DNA of 64,000 nucleotides, from assembly GCA_035649415.1 (NCBI GenBank), contig DASRJP010000321.1, positions 10,889 through 74,888 of the forward strand, in the 5' to 3' direction. The position numbers were made by a program, and so were the translations under genes. Positions 16,127 to 25,113 of this stretch are shown here, piece after piece. The notes beneath the pieces were generated by a model, which was given only the letters and a program-made list of their open reading frames with translations, searched no databases and was not told the origin of the DNA. Source of the DNA: DATKDU01 sp035649415. Its GTDB lineage: Bacteria > Planctomycetota > Planctomycetia > Pirellulales > Pirellulaceae. The stretch's first letter is position 1; each line of letters opens with the position of its first letter.

Positions 16127-16181
16127 AAGGGCTTAAATCAAGTCAGGCGGAATGGCTTGTGATCGTCGCGCAATGACTTCT

Positions 16182-16320
16182 GCACATTGAGAATTGCAAA
16201 TTTTTAATTGCAAGTTGCAAAATGAAATGCACGTCGTGCGATGTGACCTTCGCGGCAGTTCAATTTGCAATTTGCAATGGACAATAATCAGTTTGCAATT
16301 GCTCCTCATCACTTGCTTCT
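16182..16320. repeat. AT-rich TTGCAA-word repeat region
   Basis: Low-GC stretch in the kinase/regulator gap with repeated and inverted words: AATTGCAAATTTTTAATTGC, AATTTGCAATTTGCAATGG and CAGTTTGCAATTGC. The arms AATTGCAAATT and AATTTGCAATT are near complementary. It looks like a degenerate relative of the CATTTTGCA elements. Confidence 0.6.
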
Positions 16321-16345
16321 GATGTCGGACCGCCCGGCACCATCG

Positions 16346-17848
16346 TTACGCGCTAATTTGTGCCACTCCCGGCAGGATCACGCGGAACGTGCTCCCCTGC
16401 CCCGATTCGCTTTCTACTTCGATCCGTCCGCCGTGGATGTCTTCCACAATGTGCTTGACCAGCGGCAACCCCAGGCCGGTTCCCGCGGCCATGTCCTTGT
16501 CCTTGGCAACGCGATAGAACTTTTCAAACACCTTTTTGCAATCGGTGGGCGACAGTCCGACGCCGGTGTCTTCCACTTCGAAGATCACCTCCTGATCCGC
16601 CAACCGGCTGCGGATCACCACGCTGCCACCGGGGCGCGTGTATTTGACCGCGTTGGAGACGAGGTTGATTGCCGCCTGGAGCAGCGTATCCCGGTCCGCC
16701 AGGACGCCCAGGTAAAGCGGGCTGAGGTCGGCCGAGAGCCTGATGTCCTTTTGCTCGGCGGCCGGCGCCAGCAGGTTGTACGCCTCCATCAGCAGCTCGT
16801 TGAGCGACCGGGCGGACTTATTGACGTTGACCACGCCGGCCTCGATCCGTGCCAAGTTGAGCAGGTTCTCAATCAACCGCTGGAGCCGGTCGGTCTGGCT
16901 GCGAATGATCGCAAAGAATTCGTCGCGCTCCTTCTCGCTAGCCGCGTCGCCGTCTTCCAGCAGCTCCAGGTAGGCCTTGATGCTGGACAGCGGCGTTTTC
17001 ATCTCGTGGCTGGCGGCGGAAACGAACTCCGCGTTCCGCTTTTGCACCGCCTTGAGGCTGGAGATGTCGGTGAGCACCGCCACGGCGCCGTGGCTATTGG
17101 CACGGTCCTGCGCCGTCGCGTCGCAGCGACCCAGCAGCGGTCGGCAGGCGATGCGATACCACGCCGTGGCCCCTTCGTCGTCCACGATGGCGACTTCGCC
17201 GCTGCGCTGCGTGGCCGCCTTTCGGCGGCGGGTTTCGTTCAGCAGGTTGACCAGCTCGTGGCAGCGGATCAATTGCTCGAGTGCCGCGTGCTCAGTTTCG
17301 AGCGAGTGGATGCCGAGCACGTGCTGGGCGCTGGGATTGGCCAGTGTAATGTCGCCGTATTGATCGACAGCCAGAACGGGGTCGGCCAGACCGGCGAGGA
17401 TTTCCCGAATCTGGTCGCGCTCGCAGGCGTGTCGCCTGGCTCGCACTTCCGCCCCCGCCCGGGCGTGCTCGGCCTCGGCCTCACGGTCCGCCATCGCCTG
17501 GAAGCAATCCCGCAGTTTCTGGAAGACAGGTTGCCAGGGATGGTCCGCATCGACGGGCGGGAGCGCCTCCAGGATCGAGTCGGCCGATACTTCGGCGGGA
17601 TCGATCTGGGCGAGCAAGTTGAAAAAGCGGTTGGCGTCAGCCGCTGCCTGCTGCTGCGCTTGCCAGGCCAGCCACAAGACCCCCACGCAAGCCGTGATGC
17701 CAAGCGCTGCCAGCCCCAGCCGCGCTCCCCAGAATGGCGCGATGGCGGGTTCGAAGACCCACACCAGTCCCAGCGCAGCGCAAGCCGCCGCCGCGAGTGC
17801 CGCGGGCAATTGCGACTTGAGCAACGTTCTGGGATGAAAGGCAACCAC
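16346..17848 (-). CDS. Membrane sensor histidine kinase
   Basis: About 500 residues from GTG 17848, which has GAGGAA 6-11 bases upstream; an upstream ATG (17908) is possible but lacks an RBS. Two membrane segments near residues 13-32 and 42-62 with almost no periplasmic loop, so the signal is probably intramembrane or cytoplasmic. Then a linker, a PAS domain (about 140-240, LADPVLAVDQYGDITLANPS), HisKA with the phospho-His in ASHEMKTPLSSIKAYLELL near 279, and HATPase_c with N-box LVSNAVKYT, G1 DTGVGLS and G2 GTGLGLPL. Domain order is PhoR-like. No DNA-binding regulator is next to it; the receiver-only protein at 15698 is the obvious partner. Confidence 0.92.
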   Translation of the reverse strand: MVAFHPRTLLKSQLPAALAAAACAALGLVWVFEPAIAPFWGARLGLAALGITACVGVLWLAWQAQQQAAADANRFFNLLAQIDPAEVSADSILEALPPVDADHPWQPVFQKLRDCFQAMADREAEAEHARAGAEVRARRHACERDQIREILAGLADPVLAVDQYGDITLANPSAQHVLGIHSLETEHAALEQLIRCHELVNLLNETRRRKAATQRSGEVAIVDDEGATAWYRIACRPLLGRCDATAQDRANSHGAVAVLTDISSLKAVQKRNAEFVSAASHEMKTPLSSIKAYLELLEDGDAASEKERDEFFAIIRSQTDRLQRLIENLLNLARIEAGVVNVNKSARSLNELLMEAYNLLAPAAEQKDIRLSADLSPLYLGVLADRDTLLQAAINLVSNAVKYTRPGGSVVIRSRLADQEVIFEVEDTGVGLSPTDCKKVFEKFYRVAKDKDMAAGTGLGLPLVKHIVEDIHGGRIEVESESGQGSTFRVILPGVAQISA

Positions 17849-18183
17849 GGAGTGCTTCCTCGTTCTCTGCTGCGTCAAGTTGTCCGCGATCGACTGCCAA
17901 CTACGCACTGGTTATCTGGCAGCCGGTCCCCCTGGACTTGGCGACGCGCACGACCCTGCGAGTGCTTGCCCTGGCCTGGCGCAGGTTGATGCGGCAAGCA
18001 AAGTTAGGTCAAAAGCGACGACCGGCAACACCGTGCGGCAGGCCGCAGTCAGGCCGTCTTTTCGGGGAAGATGCTGGCGACTGAGAGAGCCAATTCACGA
18101 AACCCGGCCGTAGACGGCGGGCGCGCAATCGGCACAAGCGAAACACGTGGCCTCATCCCTACCATGCGAACGATTGCCGCGGC
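17849..18183. other. 335-base gap inside the pilus locus
   Basis: No credible gene in either strand. It separates the TPR lipoprotein from the histidine kinase. I find no convincing promoter or terminator, although the size suggests the kinase may have its own start of transcription. Confidence 0.4.
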
Positions 18184-18729
18184 CTATTTTGGGGCTCGCG
18201 ACGCGGCAACGCGATTTGCAGCCGCCGCCGGGGCGCCAGGCGAGCGATAGAGGACATTGTCCGGTTCGAGCTCCGCTGCCCGATGAAAATGCACTAAGGC
18301 CTCGTCGTGTTGCGAGGCTGCTTCCAGGACACGCCCCAGGCAGTCGTGCAGATCGGCCCGCTGGGGGGCCAGCTCCAGCGCCGCGCGAAGCTGCTGCCGC
18401 GCCTCGTCAAGTTCCCCGCGATAGAGGAGCAGTTCCGCTAACTGGAGGCGGGCGTCCACAAACTGCGGTTTGCCTTTCACCAGGCTGGCAAGCTGCTGAT
18501 AACAAGCCGCCTCGTTCCCTTCATTCCAGCGGTTGAGTGCCGCCTCGAGCCGCGCGGCGTCCCGTTTCGCCTCAAACGCAGCCACCACCTCTTCCTTGCG
18601 CTGTTTCCGCCGCGGCGGCTGCTCGGCCAGCTCGCGCTTGAGCGACGAAAGCGTCGTGCAGCCCGGTCCAATGCCGAGCGCCATCACGATTAACGCGGTG
18701 ACTTGAAGTAACGGGCGCAGCGAGTTCAT
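18184..18729 (-). CDS. TPR lipoprotein of the pilus locus (MshN-like position)
   Basis: 181 residues from ATG 18729, which overlaps the secretin stop as ATGA. Signal MNSLRPLLQVTALIVMALGI with lipobox-like GIGPGC (Cys near 24). The mature part has tetratricopeptide repeats: LNRWNEGNEAACYQQLASLV, FVDARLQLAELLLYRGELDE, ADLHDCLGRVLEAASQHDEA, LVHFHRAAELEPDN. It may act like PilF/PilW-type pilotins that help the secretin assemble in the outer membrane, or correspond to MshN; both are inferences from position and fold. Confidence 0.82.
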   Translation of the reverse strand: MNSLRPLLQVTALIVMALGIGPGCTTLSSLKRELAEQPPRRKQRKEEVVAAFEAKRDAARLEAALNRWNEGNEAACYQQLASLVKGKPQFVDARLQLAELLLYRGELDEARQQLRAALELAPQRADLHDCLGRVLEAASQHDEALVHFHRAAELEPDNVLYRSPGAPAAAANRVAASRAPK

Positions 18730-20912
18730 GGTGACTTGGGAGCTGGGCCGGCGGCCGTAGGAAAGGCTTTCCCCGGAGCCACGGAGGAGGGCTCGATCGT
18801 GGAGGAAGGTCCGGGAATGCCCGGATCTTCGATCGGCCCAAACGGCAGGTCTCCGTGCGGCATGTGCTCCGGCCGCCACGGAAAACCCTCCTTGGAATAA
18901 TCGCGATGCGTGCGCTCCCAGGGTGCATGGGCCTGGTTGAGGTACTCGTGGATGCTCTCGTTGAAACCGCCCGCCGCCACGATTTCCTGCCGCAGATTGA
19001 TCGCCTCGCGATTCATGGAATCGAACTGGATCGACCAGTCGATTTGCCGCAGGGCAGTCTCGAAATCCCCGGCGGCAAAGGCCGCCCTGGCCAGCCGCTG
19101 GTAGTGCAAGGCGTAGTTGCGGCGGGCGATCGGGCTCATTTTGTCGAAGACGACGGAATGCCGCTGGACGAACTGGTGCTCGTACTTGGCCCCTTCGTCG
19201 CCGATCACCGGCTCGGCCACGATGCGGGGCGTGATCAGAACTATGATTTCGCTTCGCTCGATGTCCTCGGTTTTGGTGCGGAAGAGCGGTCCCAGCCAGG
19301 GGAGGTTGCCGAGGTAAGGAACCTGGGAGGTGTTGGTCTTGAGATCCTCGCGAATCAGGCCGCCGATTACGACGGTGCGCCCGTCATAGCACATGACGTT
19401 GGTGGTCACTTGCGTCACGGACTTGTTGGGCAGAGTCAGTCCCGAGCTGACGGTCACGCTTCCTGTGGACAGCTCCGGATGCACTTCCATGCGGATCTGG
19501 CCGTCGGACTGGATGAAAGGCCGGATGCGAAGCAGCGTGCCCACGTCCAGAAAGCTGACCGACTGGGTTGAAAAGGTCTGTGTGACGGTGGTGTTGACGT
19601 AGCCGAGCTGCTCGCCGATCTGGATTTCGGCCCGCTGCTTGTTCAGGCACAGTACTCGCGGCGAGGCGATCACGTTGGTGTCGCCGATTTTTTCGAGTGC
19701 TTCGACGAAGACGGACAGGCTGGCGTCGAGAAAGCCGAACTTCAGCCCCCCTTCGGTCGTGGGGATGCTGGAGAGATCCGACAACGGGTTGTTCACGATC
19801 AGCCGGACGTTGTCCTCGTTGAGCAGGGCCTCCCAATTGACGCCCATCCGGAACTCATCGTCCAGCTTGACGTTGATGATCATGGCCTCGATGGCCACTT
19901 GTTTTGGATTCACGTCCACCTGGGCGTAGAGCTGATCGACCTGCTTGAGGATGGCTTCAAAGTCTCGCACCACGACGACGTCCGGCCCGCCGAAATCGTT
20001 GCCGCCGGTTTTCGTCTGGTCGGATGGAATGTCCACCTGGGAAGCGGCCGAAACGGTCGCTTTGCCGCTTTCCGAGAGCATTGGCGCGATCAGCGCCATC
20101 AGGTCGGCGGCCTTGATGTAGTTGGGGCGATAGACGCGCATCAGCACGCGGTCCTGCGTCTGGTCCATCGCTTCAAAGTCGGCGGGCGTGCCGACGTAGA
20201 CGATGCCATTTTCGTGCCGCCAGATGAGGCCGGCGGTCTTGAGGATTGCCGACAGGGCCGTTTCGGCATCGACGTCGCGGAGCGACGCGGTCACCGTTCC
20301 GCCGACGTTTTTGCTGGCCAGGATGTCGATGTTGGCAGCCTGGCTGAAGACCTTGAGCGCTTCGCGAACGTCCGCATTTTCCAGCGAGATCGAAAGCTTG
20401 CCGTCATCTTCGTTCCGCTCGATGGCCGGGGGCAACGTCTCGGCGCTTTTTTGGCCCGTGCCTGCTTGCTGATTGGCGGACCGACTGCCGTCGGCCAATT
20501 CGCCGGACTTGTCCGCAACCTGCTCCTGCAGCTCCGTGATCGCCTGGCTGACATTGCGCTGACGGCGGTCCTGGTTGTCGCGGAATTGTTGGAAGGCCTC
20601 CTCCAGACTTTCCACTTGCGCGGAGAAGAGGCGGTAGGCGGTTTGTGCCCCGGGCAGCTCGGAGAGCGGAACGAAGTGAGGCGACTGGGCGCTTGCCGCC
20701 ACGTGCGCCAACGGCGCCAGCTCCGATTTGGTTTGCGACTCGGTTTCGGGGACGACGCGGGCGGTGGCAGTCAAGCGCGGATCGGCTGGCGTTTGCTGCT
20801 GTGAAGACGGAGGCTTGGGTCGCGTGGAAAGGGCCACGGCCACGGCCACGGCCAGACCGGCGGCAGCAAAGACACACAGAACGGTGATTCGCAATCGCTT
20901 TGTCATGGTCAT
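18726..20912 (-). CDS. Secretin (GspD/PilQ/MshL type)
   Basis: 728 residues. Signal-anchor MTKRLRITVLCVFAAAGLAV, a coiled region (about 85-145), an STN-like domain (KLSISLENADVREALKVFSQ near 175), a secretin N domain (VLMRVYRPNYIKAADLMALI near 260) and the secretin C domain with GVNWEALL, FVEALEKIGDTNVIASPRVL and the signature VPYLGNLPWLGPLFR near 535. A C-terminal extension (from about 610) carries a TPR-like helix pair and a Pro-rich tail. It forms the outer membrane channel. The upstream partner is the PilP-like gene, 30 bases away. Confidence 0.93.
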   Translation of the reverse strand: MTMTKRLRITVLCVFAAAGLAVAVAVALSTRPKPPSSQQQTPADPRLTATARVVPETESQTKSELAPLAHVAASAQSPHFVPLSELPGAQTAYRLFSAQVESLEEAFQQFRDNQDRRQRNVSQAITELQEQVADKSGELADGSRSANQQAGTGQKSAETLPPAIERNEDDGKLSISLENADVREALKVFSQAANIDILASKNVGGTVTASLRDVDAETALSAILKTAGLIWRHENGIVYVGTPADFEAMDQTQDRVLMRVYRPNYIKAADLMALIAPMLSESGKATVSAASQVDIPSDQTKTGGNDFGGPDVVVVRDFEAILKQVDQLYAQVDVNPKQVAIEAMIINVKLDDEFRMGVNWEALLNEDNVRLIVNNPLSDLSSIPTTEGGLKFGFLDASLSVFVEALEKIGDTNVIASPRVLCLNKQRAEIQIGEQLGYVNTTVTQTFSTQSVSFLDVGTLLRIRPFIQSDGQIRMEVHPELSTGSVTVSSGLTLPNKSVTQVTTNVMCYDGRTVVIGGLIREDLKTNTSQVPYLGNLPWLGPLFRTKTEDIERSEIIVLITPRIVAEPVIGDEGAKYEHQFVQRHSVVFDKMSPIARRNYALHYQRLARAAFAAGDFETALRQIDWSIQFDSMNREAINLRQEIVAAGGFNESIHEYLNQAHAPWERTHRDYSKEGFPWRPEHMPHGDLPFGPIEDPGIPGPSSTIEPSSVAPGKAFPTAAGPAPKSP

Positions 20913-20942
20913 CCGTGACCTGTTATCGCTGGCTGCGCGGCG

Positions 20943-21671
20943 TCAAGGTTGATCTTGCTGTGGCGGGGCAGGCGTGCTGTGGCTTGCTTCAATGCGGTCG
21001 GAACCGGTCAGTTTGGGTCGGGGAAACTCCAGCCAATATTCTCTGTCGTGGCGCTTCATCGCGACGCGGTTCCGCTCGATGCGGAGGAGCTGAAAACTCA
21101 CAGGCGGCCCCTGGGCCGTGGCGACGGCGACTTCGCTTCCTTCGCGGTACACCTCACCGTTGATGACGGCCATTTTGTTCGACTTCCCGTACACGATGCT
21201 CTCGAGCACCAGGCCGACCTCCGCCGGCGAAAACGGCAAGGCGGGCTGGCCGCCCGGGTCGGTTCCCCCCGCCAGCGACGTCGCCAGGTCCGGCGCCTTA
21301 AACGGCTGCGGCCACTGCGGATCGAACGCGGCGGGCTGCGCCAGGGGATCGCGCCGCCGTGCTGCGAGCAGTTGCCGCCAATCGGCCAGCGGTTTTCCGG
21401 ACTTCCCGACAGTCGGAACGACGCCCACGAGCCGGTTTTCCAGGATCACGGCCGACTGTTTACCGCTGCTCGCGGCATTCTGCGCCGTGGCGGGAGCGGC
21501 AGTGGACCCTCCTCCAAATCTCCGCCACAGGATCGGCCCCCAAAACCAGGCCGCGGCTGCCAGCAGCACCAGCAGCACCGCGGTCTTTTTCGGATTGGCG
21601 ACCAATTCGCGGCGAATTGCGCCCAGTTGCTTGCCCAGTTTCACGTTCGCGGCGCTGGGGGCTGCCGCCAT
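20943..21671 (-). CDS. PilP/MshK-like inner membrane protein (by position)
   Basis: 242 residues. Cytoplasmic N-terminus with KLGKQLGAIRRELVANPKKT, one membrane helix (about 30-52, AVLLVLLAAAAWFWGPILW), an Ala/Pro linker, and a C-terminal domain from about 155 (VGLVLESIVYGKSNKMAVIN, GEVYREGSEVAVAT, VSFQLLRIERNRVAMKRHDR) that fits the small HR/PilP-type beta domain which contacts the secretin. Sequence similarity is weak; the assignment rests on fold pattern and on its place between PilO and the secretin. Confidence 0.7.
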   Translation of the reverse strand: MAAAPSAANVKLGKQLGAIRRELVANPKKTAVLLVLLAAAAWFWGPILWRRFGGGSTAAPATAQNAASSGKQSAVILENRLVGVVPTVGKSGKPLADWRQLLAARRRDPLAQPAAFDPQWPQPFKAPDLATSLAGGTDPGGQPALPFSPAEVGLVLESIVYGKSNKMAVINGEVYREGSEVAVATAQGPPVSFQLLRIERNRVAMKRHDREYWLEFPRPKLTGSDRIEASHSTPAPPQQDQP

Positions 21672-21719
21672 GCGGCCGCAGTTCCCAGCATCTCCTCTTA
21701 TCGGATTCGATCAATCGGA

Positions 21720-22280
21720 CTAATCGGCAGAACCGGCAAGGTCGCCGAAAAACGTCAATGTCATCTCGCACTGGAGGCTAGCACCGCCTCCCTCTGGCTG
21801 CGAAATCCGCACGTGCGAGGGGAATATCGCCTGCGGCATCTTTTCGATGCGCGACAGGAAATCAAACAGTTGTTCGAAGTCTCCCTGGATCGACAGCGCC
21901 ACGGCATATTGCCGCAGCGATTGCAGGCTGCGGGCCGACTGCGGCTCGAACTTGACCAGTTGCAGGTCGGTCTGGCGGGCCTGTTCGGAAATCCGGGCAT
22001 AGAAAATCGCGAGCTGCTGTGGATCGGGCGCGAGCTGCTCCCAGCGGTCTGTCTCCTTGAGGATTTCCGCCAGCCGCTTGCGCTCGTTGGTCAGGGGAAG
22101 GGTCAACTGGTCGGCCTGGACGATGTGCAGACGCTTGTCCCTGAGCTGTCGGCTGAGGTTGGAAATCGTCTTTTGAAACGGCAGGAAGACGAACAGGATC
22201 GAGGCCAGCGCCACCAGCGCGATCGCCAGGGTTACGACCCAGGTGGGCGCCTGGGAAAGGTTAGTCAGTCGAAGCTTCAT
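21720..22280 (-). CDS. pilO: PilO-like pilus alignment protein
   Basis: 186 residues. One N-terminal membrane helix (about 14-34), a coiled-coil (LSRQLRDKRLHIVQADQL, ERKRLAEILKETDRWEQL), then a ferredoxin-like domain with the PilO-type motif SIQGDFEQLFDFLSRIEKMP near 140. It would pair with PilN in the inner membrane alignment subcomplex. The ATG overlaps the pilN stop as ATGA, so translation is coupled. Confidence 0.85.
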   Translation of the reverse strand: MKLRLTNLSQAPTWVVTLAIALVALASILFVFLPFQKTISNLSRQLRDKRLHIVQADQLTLPLTNERKRLAEILKETDRWEQLAPDPQQLAIFYARISEQARQTDLQLVKFEPQSARSLQSLRQYAVALSIQGDFEQLFDFLSRIEKMPQAIFPSHVRISQPEGGGASLQCEMTLTFFGDLAGSAD

Positions 22281-23044
22281 GGCTGGGAACCTCCGTGCGC
22301 CAGGTGCAGGAGCCGTTCAGCTCTGGAGACATGTCCCGCGGGGGGCCGGGGAGGCTCGACGGCGGGGCCACCTTCCTGCCCGTAGCCAGGTTTGGCCACC
22401 ACGTGAATGTGGAAGCGGGACTCTCCCGTGGCTTTCCCGGCGCCTGACGATTCCACTCCCTTGAGATGTGCCGCGGCAATCAGTGAGGATTTGCCGAGTT
22501 CATCCACGTAGGCGTGCAGCTCGGTCAGTACCGTGGCGGTCCCCGTGATCGACAGTACGACTTGTCGCCCGTCGCATTCATCTCGCAGTATGCCCAAATC
22601 CGCAATGGCGGGAGAAGGCGTCTGTTTCAGATTGCCCGCGGGGGACGAAGCGGGATGGATGACCACCCCCTGCGGCAAAATCTCAAAGGCGATCGTGACC
22701 TCCGAGAGTCGGACCGAGTCCGGTAGCGGGCGAATGATCGCGGCCAAAAGCTGGGTGCGCGGCCAGGGGTGGGCCAGGTAGGCGTACAGGCTGGCGACTT
22801 CCTCTGCCCGCGCAATTTCCTGCCTTACAAGCTGCAACTCGGCCTCGCGCTTCAGCGCCTCGGCGTACTTGGGCTCGACCTGGATCAACTCGAGCTGAAT
22901 GCCGCGGCGAATCATCCATTGATAGAGCGAAGCGCTCAGGATGGCGGCGGCAAAAATGCCGGCGACGGTGCACCACCAGCTTCGGGCGCGGCGCTGCACC
23001 CGCTGTTGCTTGTAAATCTCCGGCAGGAAATCGATGTTCTTCAT
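22277..23044 (-). CDS. pilN: PilN-like pilus assembly protein
   Basis: 255 residues. The N-terminus MKNIDFLPEIYKQQRVQRR contains the short INLLP-like motif (IDFLP) by which PilN binds PilM. A membrane helix follows (about 24-44), then a coiled-coil (KYAEALKREAELQLVRQEIA) and a ferredoxin-like domain from about 95 (PLPDSVRLSEVTIAFEI). C-terminal Pro-rich tail. Its start lies 3 bases after the pilM stop. Confidence 0.87.
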   Translation of the reverse strand: MKNIDFLPEIYKQQRVQRRARSWWCTVAGIFAAAILSASLYQWMIRRGIQLELIQVEPKYAEALKREAELQLVRQEIARAEEVASLYAYLAHPWPRTQLLAAIIRPLPDSVRLSEVTIAFEILPQGVVIHPASSPAGNLKQTPSPAIADLGILRDECDGRQVVLSITGTATVLTELHAYVDELGKSSLIAAAHLKGVESSGAGKATGESRFHIHVVAKPGYGQEGGPAVEPPRPPAGHVSRAERLLHLAHGGSQP

Positions 23045-23047
23045 GAG

Positions 23048-24115
23048 CTAATTCAGGTCGCGGAGGGCAAGTCCCACGGCCACGTCCCACGTTCCCTTGC
23101 GTCCCAGGTGGGAGCCAGTCGGGTACAGGCGGAAAGGATCGCTGACCTCACAGGGGAGAGTGAGCAGCTTGGTCAGGCTCTCGGCAAGTTGAGGGGAGGC
23201 TTCGCCGCCGCCGATCACGCAGCGGGCCAGCGGCTGGCCGCGGAAGGTGACGCTGTGATAGCGGACGCACATGGCCAGCTCCTGGGCCAACCGCTCGACG
23301 ATCGGTCGCGTGGCTTCGGTGACGCTGCGGACCACATCGGGATCCTGGAGGTCGCTGCGGCGGTCGCCATGGCTGCGGCGCAGCGCGGCGGCTTCGGAGG
23401 GTTCCATGTTCAAATGCCTGGCGACGGCCGCGTCGAACTGCGTGCCGCCGATGTCGATGTACTTCACAAACAGCATTTCATCCCCCTGGGTGATGACGGC
23501 TGCCGTCCGGGCGAAACCGACGTGAACCACCAGGGCACGCTGCTTGAGATCGTCGCCCCGCCGGCACTGGGAGGCGTAGTTGCGGGCCAGTGCCGCCGGC
23601 TCGACGTCGACCGCAACGGGGCGCAGCTCGGCCAGCTCGATCATTTCCAGGGCCTGCGCCAGCACTGGTCGGTGGCAGGCAAAGACGATGATTTCACGCA
23701 GCAGCGTGTCCCCTTGCCGCACGTCCACCGACTCCACGTAACGGAGTTCGGTTTCTTCGACGGGGAACGGCACGCGCCCGGCAATTTCCTGGGCGACGGC
23801 GCGGTCCAGATCAGGTCCTCCGACCTTGGAGACGCGCACGTTTTGCAGCACGAGCTGTTTGTCGCTCAGGCAGAGCACGACGTCGCGGCCCACGAACGGC
23901 CGCTCGCGCAGACCGCGTTTGAGCGTTTCCGCGGTGCGTTGCGTCTGCTCCTGGGTCGAAGTCTTGGCCGGGGCCGGCGGAATCTCCCAGCGGCCGGCGG
24001 CCAGCACGCGGGTGCGGTCGCTTGAAAATTGCACCATCTTGACGAAGCGCGTCCCCACATCGACGCCGATGGGAGCCGTTCCCTGCCGCTTGAACCAGGT
24101 CAGCATGCGCGCCAC
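23048..24115 (-). CDS. pilM: PilM-like actin-fold ATPase
   Basis: 355 residues. Actin-fold phosphate-1 loop PIGVDVGTRFVKMVQF near 16-31, SKVGG, VEPAALARN, the second phosphate loop VVHVGFARTAAVITQGDEML near 190 and the adenosine motif ARCVIGGGEASPQLAESL near 305. An ATPase of the inner membrane complex that recruits PilN. Two starts are possible (ATG 24115 or 24106). Followed directly by pilN; preceded, 7 bases away, by a prepilin-like gene. Confidence 0.9.
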   Translation of the reverse strand: MARMLTWFKRQGTAPIGVDVGTRFVKMVQFSSDRTRVLAAGRWEIPPAPAKTSTQEQTQRTAETLKRGLRERPFVGRDVVLCLSDKQLVLQNVRVSKVGGPDLDRAVAQEIAGRVPFPVEETELRYVESVDVRQGDTLLREIIVFACHRPVLAQALEMIELAELRPVAVDVEPAALARNYASQCRRGDDLKQRALVVHVGFARTAAVITQGDEMLFVKYIDIGGTQFDAAVARHLNMEPSEAAALRRSHGDRRSDLQDPDVVRSVTEATRPIVERLAQELAMCVRYHSVTFRGQPLARCVIGGGEASPQLAESLTKLLTLPCEVSDPFRLYPTGSHLGRKGTWDVAVGLALRDLN

Positions 24116-24122
24116 CCCCTTG

Positions 24123-24815
24123 TCAGGAGCCCCCGAGGAGGTCTTCGATGATGTTTTCCAGCGGATCGAGCACGCCGTTGGGCTTGGCTTTCTGAGCCGG
24201 AGGCCTGGGTTCGGCCAGTCCGGTCGTGGGATTGATCACGATGGAGAGGTAGCGGCGATCTTCGCCGCGGCCTGCCGCCAGCCACAGCACCGTTTCATCG
24301 GTGCGGGAGGTGCTCCCCAGACGATTGAACTCGACGTCCGCCACTTCGACCGGCGTCGGCAGGTTGATAAGTGCCGCGATCAGTTGCACGTCCCCATCGA
24401 GGGAAGGGAAATCCTTGAGTTGGGCGGTCAGGGTCTTGCCGCCGTCGCTGACCTGGTGGAAGGGAGAAGCCGGCAGCACGTCCAGGGAGGTGTTCGTGCC
24501 CGCGTGCTTCAGCGAGTACTCGTTGTTCGCGGTGCTGAACGTAACCCGATAGGTCGATGAGTTGCTGACCGCCAGGCTGCGGGCCAGCTCCAGGTCGCAG
24601 ACGACCGACTCCGCTCCGGCGTCGAGCTTGTCGTGTACGCCGGATCCAAGGTAGGGCATGGTAAGCGCGGCCATGACCGCCACGATCAGCACGACGACGA
24701 TCAGCTCGACGAAAGAGAGGCCGGCGCGCGAGCGAGCGCAGAGAGCAGAATGCCGAGTGCATTCTGCACCCTGCACTCTGCATTTTGTTTCAGCGTTTGG
24801 CCGCTTGGTTCCCAT
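24123..24815 (-). CDS. GspH/FimT-like prepilin with repeat-derived leader
   Basis: 230 residues. The type III signal is RAGLSFVELIVVVLIVAVMA (cleavage after Gly, Glu at +5). The leader before it is 32 residues and is encoded by an intergenic-type repeat of TGCAGAGTGCAGGGTGCAGA words (24741-24786), giving KCRVQGAECTRHSALCARS. The C-terminal part (residues 70-215) is a GspH-like beta domain (SVVCDLELARSLAVSNSSTY, YSLKHAGTN, VLWLAAGRGEDRRYLSIVIN). ATG 24815 overlaps the preceding small gene by 26 bases; an in-frame GTG in the repeat could be the real start. A minor pseudopilin is likely. Confidence 0.82.
   Translation of the reverse strand: MGTKRPNAETKCRVQGAECTRHSALCARSRAGLSFVELIVVVLIVAVMAALTMPYLGSGVHDKLDAGAESVVCDLELARSLAVSNSSTYRVTFSTANNEYSLKHAGTNTSLDVLPASPFHQVSDGGKTLTAQLKDFPSLDGDVQLIAALINLPTPVEVADVEFNRLGSTSRTDETVLWLAAGRGEDRRYLSIVINPTTGLAEPRPPAQKAKPNGVLDPLENIIEDLLGGS
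24741..24786. repeat. TGCAGA-word repeat inside prepilin leader
   Basis: GCAGAATG (24745-24752) and CATTCTGC (24760-24767) form a hairpin, followed by tandem TGCA words (TGCACCCTGCACTCTGCA). This is intergenic-type repeat DNA that has become coding. Confidence 0.65.
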
Positions 24816-25038
24816 GGTTCTTCTGCAGCACTTCCTTCAGGAGCGCATTCTGCTCCTTGAGCAGGTCGCGAATCGACCGCAATTCCCGCAGCATTTCTTC
24901 CCGCTGCACGGTGGCGTCCACAAACGGGGATTGCCCCGCGGGCGGGGCCGCCCCCAGCGTGCTGTAAAACAGTAGCATGCCCAGCGCAACAGCCGCGCAA
25001 GCGGCCAGAGGCGCAGCACCGTGAGAGCGCAGCAACAT
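24790..25038 (-). CDS. Small secreted or membrane coiled-coil protein
   Basis: 82 residues. Hydrophobic N-terminus (AACAAVALGMLLFYSTLGAA) suggests a signal peptide or anchor. A coiled-coil follows: REEMLRELRSIRDLLKEQNA LLKEVLQ. Lys/Arg at the C-terminus (NQAAKR). The stop overlaps the next prepilin gene by 26 bases. I know no family; a structural helper within the pilus locus is a guess based on position only. Confidence 0.6.
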   Translation of the reverse strand: MLLRSHGAAPLAACAAVALGMLLFYSTLGAAPPAGQSPFVDATVQREEMLRELRSIRDLLKEQNALLKEVLQKNHGNQAAKR

Positions 25039-25113
25039 GGCGGATTCTCCAAGTCCAAATGAGAGGGTTGTGACGATTGAGCGGTCCGAAGGCCGGCGGC
25101 TGCTCCGCCGCGT

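Noticed and set aside
16265..17989. 574-codon open frame on the plus strand
   Set aside because: Antisense to the histidine kinase with all its boxes.
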